Below the pieces are notes generated by a model. It made no database searches. It was not told the origin of the DNA and saw only the letters and a list, made by a program, of their open reading frames with translations. From assembly GCF_007859955.1 (NCBI RefSeq), contig NZ_SJPR01000004.1:1-64000 (forward strand): a stretch of 64,000 nucleotides of DNA, written 5' to 3'. This DNA is from Botrimarina colliarenosi. Lineage in GTDB: Bacteria > Planctomycetota > Planctomycetia > Pirellulales > Lacipirellulaceae. Shown here one piece after another: positions 9,023-18,883 of the stretch. A program made the position numbers and the translations under genes. Position 1 is the stretch's first letter. Every line of letters begins with the position of its first letter.

Positions 9023-9671
9023 CGTCGCCCTGCTTGTCGAATTCCGCCAGCGGGAAGCCGGCGTGGTGCGCCCACTCCTCGCGGATGCGGCTGAGCTTGC
9101 GCGTTATTGTCCGGCTGGTGCAGCCGAGCTCGGCGGCGATCTCATCGTTGGTGTTGCCGCCGAGTTTAAACTCGACGATGCGTTTGAGATCGCTGTCGCC
9201 GAGGCCCTTGGCGAGCCGCTCCAACTCGTCAGCCACTTCGACGGCGAACTCGGGCGTCGGCTCCGTGCCGAGGTACTCCTGCACATCGTCGAAGCGGCAC
9301 TCGCGGTCGGGCCGGCGGCGCTCGGCGAGTTGACGGCGTTGTTCGGAGATCGCCTTACGGGCGGTGATCGTCACCAACAGAGGCCAAAGCCCCTCGCCAT
9401 CGGCGAGGTCGGGGAACCGGTTCTCGCGGATGCCGATCATGACGCTCTTGAGCGCGCTCAGTGCGATGTCCTCGCCGGTCCGGTCGCGCGCTAGCCTGGC
9501 CAGCCGGGCCTGGGCCAGCGGGGCAAGGCGAGCAAAGTAGCGGCTCCATAAGTTCTGGGCCGCTAGGCTGTCGCCGGCCCGCAGGCCCTCGATCCAGTGC
9601 GCTACGCTGCCACCGGGGGCGGAGCCGCCACCGACGGGGTCGTCAGACGAGCAAGTCTTTCCCGGCGCCAT
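9015..9671 (-). CDS. ECF-type RNA polymerase sigma factor
   Basis: This protein of about 218 residues resembles planctomycete ECF sigma factors. Region 2 is represented by the helical part around 'AQNLWSRYFARLAPL' to 'ALKSVMIGIREN', and region 4 by a helix-turn-helix 'GNTNDEIAAELGCTSRTITR' near the C-terminus. The ATG at 9671 is preferred over an upstream start because the preceding residues look like untranslated sequence. Its stop overlaps the kinase GTG, so kinase and sigma factor are translationally coupled, and phosphorylation may control sigma activity (inference). It is divergent, with 226 bases between starts, from a PEP-CTERM/dockerin gene that it might regulate. Confidence 0.88.
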   Translation of the reverse strand: MAPGKTCSSDDPVGGGSAPGGSVAHWIEGLRAGDSLAAQNLWSRYFARLAPLAQARLARLARDRTGEDIALSALKSVMIGIRENRFPDLADGEGLWPLLVTITARKAISEQRRQLAERRRPDRECRFDDVQEYLGTEPTPEFAVEVADELERLAKGLGDSDLKRIVEFKLGGNTNDEIAAELGCTSRTITRKLSRIREEWAHHAGFPLAEFDKQGDGV

Positions 9672-9897
9672 GGCGACCTGCGGAAGAGGGGGGCAACCAC
9701 TCGGCGGCGCGACCGCCGAAGTCGCCGATGAGTATATCGCCTGGGGTGGCATTCAGGGTGAGGATCCTTCGCCTTCGGGCCGGCGGGCGACGGGAGACGA
9801 AATCTTTTTCTCAGCGGCGTGTCTGGGGCCGAGCGGCCACCGCGATGAGGAGGGTAAGAGCCTTTCCCCACTTCCCTCGCAGTCTCGGAGAACCGCC

Positions 9898-11535
9898 ATG
9901 TTCACTCACTCCAACTCCACCTCGTCACGCCGTTGGAGCTCGGTCGCGATTCTATCGGTCGCGCTGCCCTGCGTCCTATCGACCTTCGCGACCGCGTCCG
10001 GTTACAGGCCGGTCGGCGTCGGGGCCGTCGTCCCTGGCAGCGGCGTCTCTCGCTTGTACCCGAGCGGGCCCGCCTCGCCCTATACGGCCATCCGCGTCTG
10101 GGGCAAGGAGTCCGTCAACGACTTAAACGTCGACAGCACACCGACCATCGGGACGCGGCACGAGCAGCTTCAGCAGTGGGACGGGTGGGGCGGGGTCGCC
10201 GACGGGCACAACTACAACGGCACGCGACAGACCCCCAATCAACTGGAAGATGAGACCGACGCCCTCGCCAACTCACGCGACGCCTTGTTCGCTAACCTCC
10301 TGCAGGACCGAACGTCGCTCGTTTTCTCGATCGACGACGAGTCTTACGGGTGGAACGCCGCGGGCGCCTGGGGGAAGATGCGCTCGGTGCCGAGCGCCGG
10401 CCCCCTCTCAACGGCCAGCGGCCTAACCCTCGCCGGCGCCGGCGAAATCACCCGGTCGATTCCTGGCTCGTTGGGGCTGAATCGGTGGTCGATCCAGGCC
10501 GGCGTCGATGGACGCAACTACGCGACGGCGCCGACAAGCCGCGACCTCGCCGGTCTTGAGCTGTGGGGGAAAGGGATCGACCAAGACCCCCAAGCACTCG
10601 GCGACGCCGACAAGTACTCGCTCCGCAACGACCACTGGCAGACTGACGCCGACGGGACTTGGTCGGTGTTCAACGCCGACGGCACGGGCTACCTCAGCCA
10701 CACGACGGTCGTCGATGCGGTTACGTCACTGCTTGGCGCCGTCCCGAGCACGGCAGGCGACCCGAACGCTTCTCGGGAGAGTCTGATCGATGTTGACGCC
10801 CTGATGGTGCGTGACGGCACGGGCAACCCGAATCGATTCGACCTCTGCACAGACCCGATGAACTGCACCTTCGCCCCGACACGCGGCGTTGACCAGGAGG
10901 GCATTCCACTCGTCGATGGCCTGCTGGGCCCGACCATTCCCGACATGGTGATTTTCAGCATCCGCCAGATCGCCGACGGAACGGGTTACTACGCCACCGG
11001 CAGCGAGCTGTTCGTGCTCAACCAGTACGGCGGTGTGAGCTTCCTCAACCAGGGGGGCCACCTCTGGGACCCCGCATTCGCGCTAAACAACCTGGCCCTT
11101 GTTGGAGTCAACATTGGCGACCCGGTGCAGGGCATCGAGTACACGGTTCCCGACATCGACGCCCTGGAGGCTATCGGCGACCTCGTCGAAACGATCCCGC
11201 TGCCCGGCGACTTCAACCGCGACGGCCTGGTTAACGCGGCCGACTACACGGTCTGGCGTGACGGGCTGGGGGCCGGGTTCGACCTGGACGACTACGAGAC
11301 CTGGTCCGGCGCCTACGGCGGCTCGGGCATCGTGGGAACAGGCCCGGGGGTTGGACCCGTCGGCGTCCCCGAGCCGGGCACGCTCGTCCTAATCGGACTC
11401 GGCATCACGCTCGCCCACGCCCAGCTGAATCGACGCCAAAAGAGGCGTTACGCCGGTACCGCGCCGAGTGATACAGATTGCCTTGAGCCTGCCGTGCACG
11501 TCGCCGCCACATTTCGGAATCGGCAGTCTCGTTAG
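9898..11535 (+). CDS. PEP-CTERM protein with dockerin-like repeat
   Basis: This 545-residue secreted protein starts at the ATG at 9898, just after CGGAG. A signal peptide runs from 'RRWSSVAILSVAL' to about 'ATASG'. The long central domain has no motif I recognise. Near residues 440-470 it has a dockerin-like segment ('DFNRDGLVNAADYTVWRD', then a second half-loop 'DLDDYETWSG'), followed by the PEP-CTERM signal 'VPEPGTLVLIGLGI'. The tail after the helix is unusually long (about 40 residues, basic, then ending 'FRNRQSR'), whereas PEP-CTERM proteins normally stop within ten residues of the arginines. That could be read-through past a lost stop. It is divergent from the sigma-factor gene. Confidence 0.8.
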   Translation: MFTHSNSTSSRRWSSVAILSVALPCVLSTFATASGYRPVGVGAVVPGSGVSRLYPSGPASPYTAIRVWGKESVNDLNVDSTPTIGTRHEQLQQWDGWGGVADGHNYNGTRQTPNQLEDETDALANSRDALFANLLQDRTSLVFSIDDESYGWNAAGAWGKMRSVPSAGPLSTASGLTLAGAGEITRSIPGSLGLNRWSIQAGVDGRNYATAPTSRDLAGLELWGKGIDQDPQALGDADKYSLRNDHWQTDADGTWSVFNADGTGYLSHTTVVDAVTSLLGAVPSTAGDPNASRESLIDVDALMVRDGTGNPNRFDLCTDPMNCTFAPTRGVDQEGIPLVDGLLGPTIPDMVIFSIRQIADGTGYYATGSELFVLNQYGGVSFLNQGGHLWDPAFALNNLALVGVNIGDPVQGIEYTVPDIDALEAIGDLVETIPLPGDFNRDGLVNAADYTVWRDGLGAGFDLDDYETWSGAYGGSGIVGTGPGVGPVGVPEPGTLVLIGLGITLAHAQLNRRQKRRYAGTAPSDTDCLEPAVHVAATFRNRQSR

Positions 11536-11878
11536 CGGCAACTACCGCAAGGGGCCAAACTCGCTGAGGGTGCCTCAACCTCAGCGCCGAAGGGCAAGGC
11601 CCAATCTGCTGAGGTCGTCTTCACCGACCACAGTTCGGTCGAGGCCGACAGAAGTCGATCCGATGGCGCGTGCCCGTGGACCGGCTAGAGACCCGTCGGA
11701 TAGAACGGCTCATTTCGGCGCCGAACCTACTGAGGACCGGCACTTCGAGGGCTGATTCCTTCACGGCAAAATCCGCGGAGAAGTGAAACTTCTCCGCACT
11801 TTCGCGATCCGCCAAACTCGCGTCGGCGCAGCTCACCCTCGGTCAATTTCAGCCGCTCCACAACGACGGCGGGCGTCA
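11536..11878. other. Intergenic stretch between convergent genes
   Basis: These 343 bases separate the plus-strand PEP-CTERM gene from the minus-strand HAD gene. I see no gene. Two or three copies of a 'GCTGAGG'-like word occur near 11560-11610, and a strong hairpin is present at 11775-11797. Confidence 0.5.
11775..11797 (-). terminator. Hairpin terminator, probably bidirectional
   Basis: A perfect 10-bp stem (11775-11784 with 11788-11797) closes a GAA loop. On the minus strand it is followed by GGATTTTG, and on the plus strand by ACTTTCG. It sits between two convergent genes and best fits termination of the HAD gene transcript. Confidence 0.6.
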
Positions 11879-12478
11879 CTAAACCGCGAGCACGTCTCGC
11901 ACGTCGGTGACGGTCATCCCCGCGGCGACGGCGGCTGCGATGCCGGCGTCGGCGTCTTCGAAGGCGTGGCACTTTGCGGCGGGGACGCCGAGCTGCTCGG
12001 CCGCCGCCAAGAACAGGTCGGGCGCCGGCTTTGGCGCGATCGGGTCGTCGGCCGTTAAGATCACGTCGAACCAGTCGAGCGCCCCGATCGCCTTGAGCGA
12101 CTCGACCACGTTCTCACGGCAGCCGCCCGAGACCACGGCCATCGGCAGCACGCCGCGGTATCGCCGCGCCACCTCGACCACCGGCTCGATCGCGCCCACT
12201 TCACTGAGTCGCGCACGGAAGCGGCCCTCTTTCACGTCGAGGAACTCGAGCGCGTCGATCGTGACGCCATGCTCGGCGTTGATGATCTCGACGATGATGT
12301 CGGTCGGCTTGCCGGCGTGGGTGTCGATAAATCCCTTCGGCAGACAGACGCCGAACGGGACGAGGCACTCGTCCCACAGGGTGATGTGCAGCGGCATGCT
12401 GTCGACGAGCGTGCCGTCGCAGTCAAACACCAGGCCGGCCGTATCGGCGGGCCAGCCGTTGAGAATCTTGGCGATCAT
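11879..12478 (-). CDS. HAD-family phosphatase, beta-phosphoglucomutase-like
   Basis: This 199-residue protein has all the HAD motifs: motif I 'FDCDGTLVDS' with nucleophile D19 and acid/base D21, motif II in 'VVSGG', the lysine in 'APKPAPDLF', and motif III 'FEDADAGIAAA'. The helical cap between motif I and II is of the type seen in beta-phosphoglucomutase and phosphoglycolate phosphatase-like enzymes (subfamily IA). It should dephosphorylate or isomerise a small phosphorylated sugar in the cytoplasm; the substrate cannot be read from sequence. A hairpin terminator lies 82 bases after the stop. The alcohol dehydrogenase gene lies 70 bases upstream on the same strand. Confidence 0.9.
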   Translation of the reverse strand: MIAKILNGWPADTAGLVFDCDGTLVDSMPLHITLWDECLVPFGVCLPKGFIDTHAGKPTDIIVEIINAEHGVTIDALEFLDVKEGRFRARLSEVGAIEPVVEVARRYRGVLPMAVVSGGCRENVVESLKAIGALDWFDVILTADDPIAPKPAPDLFLAAAEQLGVPAAKCHAFEDADAGIAAAVAAGMTVTDVRDVLAV

Positions 12479-12548
12479 TTCTTGCGAGAGAGGGTCGCGG
12501 AGCGGCCCGTTGCGGTGGGACGGTGGGGGCGGGGCCCCAAGTATACGC

Positions 12549-13553
12549 CTACCCCGCCGCGAGGACGATCCGGTACCGCGCCTTGCCCGATTCGAGGTGC
12601 TCGAAGGCGGCGTTGATCTCGCTCATCGGGAACTCTTCGATGGTCGGCTTGATCGCGTGGCGGGCGCAGAACTCCACCATCTTTCGGGCGGTGACAATGC
12701 CCCCGGTCGGCGAGGCGCCAATCGATTTTTGCCTCATGATGAGCGGGAAGACCGTCGCGGAAACCTTCTCGGCCGCGCCGACCAGATGGAGCTTTCCGCC
12801 GGGCCGCAGCGCGGCGATGTAGGCGTCCCAATCGAGGGCCACGTTCACCGCCACCAAGATCATGTCGAAGCTTCCCGCGGCGGCCGCCAACTGCGACGCG
12901 TCCCGAGAATTGCGGAAGTGATGGGCGCCCATTTCGCGGGCTTCCGCTTCTTTGTCGGGCGACGTGCTGAAGGCGGTCACTTCGCACCCCCAGGCCTTCG
13001 CGAAGCCGATCGCCATGTGCCCCAGGCCGCCGATGCCGACCACCGCCACGCGGTCGGTCGGGCGGATGTCGTTCTCGACAAACGGGTTGAAGACCGTCAG
13101 CCCGCCGCAGAAGAGGGGGCCGCAGTCAACGAGTTCGACCTCGTCGGGAATGGCGATGACCCAGGCCGCCTGGGCGCGCACGCGATCGGCGAAACCGCCG
13201 TGCCGACCGACGATGGTCGCCTCGGCGTCGGGGCAACGGTTCTGATAACCCGACAGGCATTGATCGCACCGCAAGCACGACGCGGAGTTCCAGCCGACGC
13301 CGACGCGCTGGCCAACCTCGAGTCCCTCGACCCCTTCTCCCAACTCGGCGACGCGGCCAGCCACCTCGTGCCCGCCGACGAACGGGTACTGGGTCATCCC
13401 CCAGTCGTTCTTCTTCATGCTCAGGTCGCTGTGGCAGATGCCGCAGTACTCGACAGCGACCTCGACCTCGCCATACCCGAGGGGACCGGGCTCGTACTCA
13501 AACGGCTCGAACGGGGCGTCGGGGCCCGAGGCGGCGTAGGCATGGATCGGCAT
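12549..13553 (-). CDS. Zinc-dependent NAD(P) alcohol dehydrogenase, YahK-like
   Basis: This 334-residue medium-chain dehydrogenase has catalytic zinc ligands in 'YCGICHSDLS' and 'GGHEVAGRV', the four-cysteine structural zinc loop in 'SCLRCDQCLSGYQNRC', and a Rossmann nucleotide site 'GIGGLGHMAIG'. The architecture and the 'CHSDL' and 'WNSASC' signatures match the YahK/cinnamyl-alcohol-dehydrogenase-like group that reduces aldehydes with NADPH. The start at 13553 ('MPIHAYAA') fits the family better than an in-frame start 33 bases upstream. It lies 70 bases upstream of the HAD gene. The physiological substrate is unknown. Confidence 0.92.
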   Translation of the reverse strand: MPIHAYAASGPDAPFEPFEYEPGPLGYGEVEVAVEYCGICHSDLSMKKNDWGMTQYPFVGGHEVAGRVAELGEGVEGLEVGQRVGVGWNSASCLRCDQCLSGYQNRCPDAEATIVGRHGGFADRVRAQAAWVIAIPDEVELVDCGPLFCGGLTVFNPFVENDIRPTDRVAVVGIGGLGHMAIGFAKAWGCEVTAFSTSPDKEAEAREMGAHHFRNSRDASQLAAAAGSFDMILVAVNVALDWDAYIAALRPGGKLHLVGAAEKVSATVFPLIMRQKSIGASPTGGIVTARKMVEFCARHAIKPTIEEFPMSEINAAFEHLESGKARYRIVLAAG

Positions 13554-13703
13554 GGGAGAGATTCCGACGGTGGGCGTGAGGTACAACGCTCTGATTCAAC
13601 GCCAGGTTAGCCAAACCTGCAAGCGTCCCTGTACGCGTTCATCAACCCAGCGGTAGTCAAAACTAAATAACACTGCCCCGGGAACTGGTCTGCCGTTCGA
13701 TTC

Positions 13704-16700
13704 TTATGCTGGGTTAGACACCCAAATAGCAGGCTCCCCGTTTCTCAAAGTGCGTATCAGCATCCCTGTGACGATCGCGCCGCCACCGACAAGAATCACA
13801 GCTGATGCCAGAGATCCGATTACTTCGGAAGATGACGATGCAGAGCCAACACTAAAGCAAATTGCCGCCAGAAAGAGCGTCGCAAATGCCGTCCAAATCC
13901 ATACTGGAATATTGTAAGCAAGCAAGTAGCAGCAAGGGATCACAACGAGCGTCAGGATCGTGGCGAATCCCAAGCCGAAGATCACCGCCCCGGTGAGAGG
14001 CTGCCAGAACTCGGCGCCGCCGGAAATGTTCAGGAGCAGGGGCAATAAGCCGCCGATCGTTGTGACGGTTGTCAGCAACACCGGCCGCAGGCGGTTGATG
14101 CCCGCCTCCATCAGGGCGTGGTTGACCCCCATGCCGCGCGCGCGGGCCTGGTTGGTGAAGTCAACCAGCACGATCGCGTCGTTGACGACAATGCCCGTCA
14201 ACGCCACCAAGCCGATAAACGTCGCCAGGCTGAACGGGAACCCACACGCCCACATGCCGAGCACGACGCCGATGAACGACAACGGCACCGCCGTCATCAC
14301 GATGGCGCTCTGGCGGAAGCTGTTGAACTGGATGGCGAGGATCGCGGTGATCAGCACCACGGCGAGGAGCATGCTCCAGAGCAGGTAGCCGAAGTTCTTG
14401 TCGCGCTCGTCGTTCTCGCCGGTGAACTCCGCTTGCAGCCCCTCGGCCGGCGTCGCGGAGCCGCCGAAGTACGCCTTGCTGAAGCCCTCGATCGTCTTCG
14501 CGCCCCCCTCGACCGGGCGGAACCCCAGGTCGGGGAGGATGTCTTTCGCGAGCAAAGCAAACACCTCAGCCGGCGTCCGCGGATCATCGACGTTGCACTT
14601 GGCGACGACCGCCCGATTGCGGTCGTAACGGTTAATACTGAAGAGCCCCGAACCGCGGCTCAGGTCGGCGACCGAGCCGATCGTCGTCATCTGGCCACCG
14701 GCGCCGGTGAGCATCACGCGGCCCAGTTCTTTCGGGCTCCGTTGGTGCTCGGGGGCGAGTTGAATCCGCAGGTCGACGTCTTCGTCGTCGAGCGTGATCT
14801 GGATCCGGTTGTCGCCGGCGATCGCGATCTGCACCGCCTCGGCGACCATCGCGTCGGTCATGCCGAACAGGCCGATGATGTCCGACTTCGGCTCAACGAC
14901 GAGCTCGGGGGCGTCCGGCCGGTAGTCGGTGGAGACATCGACCGTGCCGTCGATCTCGGCGATGCGGGCGGTGATCCGCTCGACGATAGCGCCGAGTTGG
15001 TCGAGGTCCTTGCCGGTGAGCCGCACCGACACCTCGGCGCCGCCGGGCGGGCCGTCTTCGACCTCCTCGACGCTGAAGATCATGCCCGGCAGCGGCTGGA
15101 TGTTCTCGCGCAGGTAGTGGATCACTTCCCCCTGGGTGACGTTGCGGTCCATGGGCGGCAGCATCTGCACCTGCACCTGGCCGAACTCGGGCCCGGCGGC
15201 GGCGTCTTCGTCGACGCGCATCGCCAACGCGCCCGACGAACCAACCGACGTCACGTAATGCTGCAAGGCGCCGGTCGCCTCCCAGCGTCGGAGCGGTTCG
15301 GTGATCACGCGCGAGGCGGCCAGTGTCTGGTCAACGCTATAGCCCAGCGGCAGCTCGTACTTGACGATGAACTGCCCCCGGTCGCTCGAAGGGAAGAACT
15401 TGAAACCAAGCTCGCCGATGAGCAGTTTGGCGCCCCAGCAGGCAATCAGCATCCAAACCAACACGAAGACGCGGTTCTCGAGGCTGAACTTGAGGACGCC
15501 CGCGTACGCCTTGGTGAACGGATCGAGTTTCGGACGCACCCGCATCGCGACGCCGTTGGCGTCGACCGTGGGAACGTGCTCGACCTCTCGCTTGCGGTAC
15601 CAGCGGGCGGCGAGCGTTGGGATGATGAAATGGTCGACCAGGATCGAGCCCGCCAGCGCAACGCTCACCACCTTCGGCATGACGCTCATGAAGTCGCCCA
15701 TGATGCCGGGCACCAACAGCATCGGCAGGAACGCGGCGATCGTCGTGAGGTCGGCGGCGATGACGGGGATGCCGACTTCGGCGATGCCGGTCTTGGCGGC
15801 TTCGACCGGGTCCTCGCCGCGTTCGATGTGCCGGTGGATGTTCTCGGCGACGATGATGGCGCCGTCGACGACCATGCCGAGCACAAGGATGAAGCTGAAG
15901 ACCACCATGTTCGACACGGGGATCCCGGCGGCGTAGAGGAACACCAACGCCACCGCCATGCTGAACGGGATCGCCGTCAGCACCAGCACCGAGATCCGTA
16001 AGCCCATCGTCCAGGCGAGGATGATCAGCACCAGCATCGCCCCGAAGATGGCGCTGCTCCCCAAGACACGGAACATGACCCAGATCTCGCCCGAGGCGTC
16101 GCGCGTCGTGTCGAATCGCAGGTCGGGGTACTGCTCGCGGAGGTTCTCGACCATCGCCTTGACGGCGCGGGCCGCGCCGAGCGTGTTGATGCCTGCCTCC
16201 TTGTTGACGATGATCACCGCGCCCGGCTCGCCATCGAACTCGGCGCCGTTGAGCACGCGCCGGTAGCCATCCACGACCTCGGCCACGTCCTTGACGCGGA
16301 TCACCCGGCCTTCTTGGTTGCGGATCACCGCCTCGGCGATGTCGTCGACGCCGCGGAGTTTGGTCTCGTTGCGGACGCTGCGATTGAAGTCGGCGGTCTC
16401 GAACGAGCCGGCCGGCACCTCGGCGTGGAACGCCGCCAGCGCCTGCCGCAATTGGCTCAGCGTGACGCCGTACTCGTGGGACAGATCGGGGTCGACATTG
16501 ACCTGAACCTCCCGCTCCTTGCCGCCAAACAGCTGCGTATTGGCGACCCCATCGACCGTCTCGATCTGCTCCTGCACGTCCTCGGCGATGGTCTTCAGTG
16601 AGCGCTCGTCAAAGCCGGCCGGCGCGCGGATGTTGAGCAACATCAGCGGCATGTTCTCGAAGTCGATATCCGTGACGAACGGCTGCACCTCGCGGCCGGC

Positions 16701-17060
16701 GGGCAGCTCGTTCCGCACCCGGTCGATGAGGTCCTTGACCTCACGGCGCCCTTCGTCGGGGGTGACGCCGTCGAGGAACACGACCTGCGTCACCGCCGAG
16801 CCCCGCATGCTGGTCGAGGCGATGAAGTCGACGCTCTGCAGCTCGGTGAGCGCGTCTTCGACCTTGCGGACGATCTCGTTTTCGGTCTCCGTCGGCTTGG
16901 CGTCGGGGTACGGGATCGCCACGAGGACGACCGCCTTGGTGATCGCCGGGCCGAGCTGGACGGGCGTAAACATCGCCGCGTAGACGGCCAGCAGCAGAAC
17001 GATGATCGTTCCCACCAGGACCATCCGGGGCCGTTCGATGGCGGCGTCGCTGATCTTCAT
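13704..17060 (-). CDS. RND-family efflux pump, inner-membrane transporter
   Basis: This 1118-residue protein has the RND layout: a first membrane helix at 13-33, a large periplasmic loop (about 40-330), helices 2-6, a second periplasmic loop (about 560-870) and the final helix set. Helix 4 has '[18 protein letters not shown]', where AcrB has two adjacent aspartates; only the first is present here, as in many non-AcrB RND subfamilies. It should export a lipophilic or amphiphilic compound using the proton gradient, partnered with the adaptor gene 85 bases upstream. Beyond the usual twelfth helix there is an extra tail of about 70 residues with two predicted helices ('[13 protein letters not shown]' and '[16 protein letters not shown]'). 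The DNA for this tail is visibly AT-richer. No outer-membrane TolC-type gene lies nearby. Confidence 0.9.
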   Translation of the reverse strand: MKISDAAIERPRMVLVGTIIVLLLAVYAAMFTPVQLGPAITKAVVLVAIPYPDAKPTETENEIVRKVEDALTELQSVDFIASTSMRGSAVTQVVFLDGVTPDEGRREVKDLIDRVRNELPAGREVQPFVTDIDFENMPLMLLNIRAPAGFDERSLKTIAEDVQEQIETVDGVANTQLFGGKEREVQVNVDPDLSHEYGVTLSQLRQALAAFHAEVPAGSFETADFNRSVRNETKLRGVDDIAEAVIRNQEGRVIRVKDVAEVVDGYRRVLNGAEFDGEPGAVIIVNKEAGINTLGAARAVKAMVENLREQYPDLRFDTTRDASGEIWVMFRVLGSSAIFGAMLVLIILAWTMGLRISVLVLTAIPFSMAVALVFLYAAGIPVSNMVVFSFILVLGMVVDGAIIVAENIHRHIERGEDPVEAAKTGIAEVGIPVIAADLTTIAAFLPMLLVPGIMGDFMSVMPKVVSVALAGSILVDHFIIPTLAARWYRKREVEHVPTVDANGVAMRVRPKLDPFTKAYAGVLKFSLENRVFVLVWMLIACWGAKLLIGELGFKFFPSSDRGQFIVKYELPLGYSVDQTLAASRVITEPLRRWEATGALQHYVTSVGSSGALAMRVDEDAAAGPEFGQVQVQMLPPMDRNVTQGEVIHYLRENIQPLPGMIFSVEEVEDGPPGGAEVSVRLTGKDLDQLGAIVERITARIAEIDGTVDVSTDYRPDAPELVVEPKSDIIGLFGMTDAMVAEAVQIAIAGDNRIQITLDDEDVDLRIQLAPEHQRSPKELGRVMLTGAGGQMTTIGSVADLSRGSGLFSINRYDRNRAVVAKCNVDDPRTPAEVFALLAKDILPDLGFRPVEGGAKTIEGFSKAYFGGSATPAEGLQAEFTGENDERDKNFGYLLWSMLLAVVLITAILAIQFNSFRQSAIVMTAVPLSFIGVVLGMWACGFPFSLATFIGLVALTGIVVNDAIVLVDFTNQARARGMGVNHALMEAGINRLRPVLLTTVTTIGGLLPLLLNISGGAEFWQPLTGAVIFGLGFATILTLVVIPCCYLLAYNIPVWIWTAFATLFLAAICFSVGSASSSSEVIGSLASAVILVGGGAIVTGMLIRTLRNGEPAIWVSNPA

Positions 17061-17145
17061 GCGGTCGAGGTTGGCTGGAGGGCTGGGCCCTGTCGTTCGC
17101 CCCTCGCCCGTCTTGGGAGGGGCCTTCGCGGGAGGAGCCGTCGCG

Positions 17146-18432
17146 CTATTTCTGCTGGGTCACGCTTGCCCGGCTTAAGACGGCCGGTTCGGTGTCGTCC
17201 GCCGTGACGCGGACAAGCTGGCCGTCGCGGAGCCGTTCTTGCCCCCGGGTCACAACGGGGCCGAGCGACGTCGCGTCGGCCGGGATGAGGATGCTCTCCC
17301 CCTGGTCGATCCAGCGGTCGAGGTTCACGCGGCGGGCGCGCTGAACCTGCGACTCGCCGACGTCCCAGAACATGACCGGCATCGTGACCGGGTCGTCCTC
17401 GACGGTGAACAGATACGTCTGCCCCGATCGGAACAACACCGCCGATTCGGGCGCCGAGTAGGCGAGCACCCGGTCGGTGACGATCTCGGCGGTCGCAACC
17501 ATCCCGGGACGCAGCAGGCCGGAGTCGTTGTCAACGACGACTTCGACTTCGAAGAGCCCCGTCACCGTATCGGCCCGTTGGGCGACGCGGTACACCTGCG
17601 CTTCGATGGCGGGCCAGTCGGCGCCATACAGGTCGGCGCCCTCCAGCCGGACATGGGCGCGAAACACGCCGCTCTCAGGGTCGGCCGCGTCCAGTCCCTT
17701 GCGGCGGGCCTCGGTCACTTGTCGGCGGCGTAGCTCCAACTCGCGGACGCGCGCCTCGGGGACGTTCACGACAAGCCGGAGGCGATCGTTCTCGACCACT
17801 TCGTAGATCGTCTCGTTCGGGTTGACCGACTCGCCCGCCTCGACCAGTCGCCGGGCGATCACACCGCTCACCGGCGACAGCAGCACGGAGTCTTCCAAGT
17901 TCTTCTGCGTCACCTCTTGCGCGGCCTGCGCTTGGGCGCGGAGCGTTATTGCGTTTTGAAACTCCGAATCGGTGATCGCTGCGCGGGCGCGGCGGTTCCG
18001 TTCGACGTCGGAGGCGGCCATCTCAAAGTTGGCGATCGCCTCGGCGACCCGGGCGCGGAGCACGCGGTCGTCGAGCCGCGCCAGCACCTGGCCCGCCTCG
18101 ACACGGTCGCCGTCGTCGAGCGGCTCTCCTCGGGCGTTGACGCCGAGCGTCGCAACCCGGCCGCCGATCTCGAAGCCGAGGGAGTAAGTCTCCCAGGCCT
18201 GGATCTTTCCGCTGTAGCGGACCACCACGTCCCGGAGCGCCGGCTCGACCGCGACGGCTTTGACGAGCGTCCGGGGCTGAGCCGCGAGCCGCGGCGGCTC
18301 GATGTCAGCGGCGGCGGCGATGACATCCGACTCGTTCGACTTCTGACTCACGTACCACATCGCGCACGCGGCTCCGATAGTGAGCAGGACAAGAAACGTG
18401 AAGCGGCCTAGTCGGGCCAGTCGCTGGGTCAT
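17146..18432 (-). CDS. RND efflux periplasmic adaptor (HlyD/MFP family)
   Basis: This 428-residue membrane fusion protein has an N-terminal anchor ('[19 protein letters not shown]'), a barrel-sandwich/lipoyl half ('[18 protein letters not shown]', then '[12 protein letters not shown]'), a coiled-coil hairpin (about 130-185), the second lipoyl half ('[19 protein letters not shown]') and the beta-barrel and proximal domains with '[13 protein letters not shown]'. It links the inner-membrane pump encoded 85 bases downstream to an outer-membrane channel that is not in the window. Both genes probably form one operon read toward lower coordinates. The compound exported is unknown. Confidence 0.93.
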   Translation of the reverse strand: MTQRLARLGRFTFLVLLTIGAACAMWYVSQKSNESDVIAAAADIEPPRLAAQPRTLVKAVAVEPALRDVVVRYSGKIQAWETYSLGFEIGGRVATLGVNARGEPLDDGDRVEAGQVLARLDDRVLRARVAEAIANFEMAASDVERNRRARAAITDSEFQNAITLRAQAQAAQEVTQKNLEDSVLLSPVSGVIARRLVEAGESVNPNETIYEVVENDRLRLVVNVPEARVRELELRRRQVTEARRKGLDAADPESGVFRAHVRLEGADLYGADWPAIEAQVYRVAQRADTVTGLFEVEVVVDNDSGLLRPGMVATAEIVTDRVLAYSAPESAVLFRSGQTYLFTVEDDPVTMPVMFWDVGESQVQRARRVNLDRWIDQGESILIPADATSLGPVVTRGQERLRDGQLVRVTADDTEPAVLSRASVTQQK

Positions 18433-18568
18433 TGCGTCGTGTCGCCGTGGTCGATTTGCTAACCGTCAGTTCGCCGCCGGCTCGGTGCCAGAGGCGCCAC
18501 TGTCTGGGAAATGGTAGGCGGCCAGGCGAAGCCCAGCAACGCGGCCTCGTCTCAGGGCATGCGCGTTC

Positions 18569-18883
18569 TCAAGGCAGGGCGGCCCGCAGCGCGAGCGTCG
18601 CCTCGTCGAGCGACACTCCCGAGGCGGCAAACCGCTTGTGGCGATTGGTGGGCCCTGAGACGAGCTCCACGCGTCCTTTAGCGATCCCCAGCGCCGCCGC
18701 GAGGACGCAGACGACCGCGTCGTTAGCGCGGCCCCGGTCGGGGGGCGCCGTGACAGCAACACACAGCTCGTTCTCGCGCAGGCCGGTCACGCCATTGCGA
18801 CGGGCGCCCGGCTGTGCCCTTACACGGACGACCACTCCCGAGGCGGACGGCTCGAGGACGCTACGGAGCCGGTCGTCACTCAT
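18569..18883 (-). CDS. DUF167/YggU family protein
   Basis: This 104-residue protein has the DUF167 signature 'VRVRAQPGARRNGV' and 'PPDRGRANDAVVCVLA' followed by 'VELVSGPTNRHKRF'. The family is a small conserved alpha/beta fold of unknown function, often located next to membrane or cell-division genes. The ATG at 18883 overlaps the stop of the CPBP protease gene as ATGA, so the two are translationally coupled. It is the last gene of the pgsA-CPBP-DUF167 run. Confidence 0.9.
   Translation of the reverse strand: MSDDRLRSVLEPSASGVVVRVRAQPGARRNGVTGLRENELCVAVTAPPDRGRANDAVVCVLAAALGIAKGRVELVSGPTNRHKRFAASGVSLDEATLALRAALP

Noticed and set aside
7367..9094. Plus-strand open frame of about 575 codons opposite the kinase
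   Set aside because: Antisense shadow; the kinase motifs on the minus strand are complete.
11907..13610. Plus-strand open frame of about 567 codons over the HAD and alcohol dehydrogenase genes
   Set aside because: It crosses two real minus-strand genes and shows no protein family features.
14118..16001. Plus-strand open frame of about 627 codons inside the RND gene
   Set aside because: The composition is dominated by repeated charged residues from antisense codons; the minus-strand RND protein is well supported.
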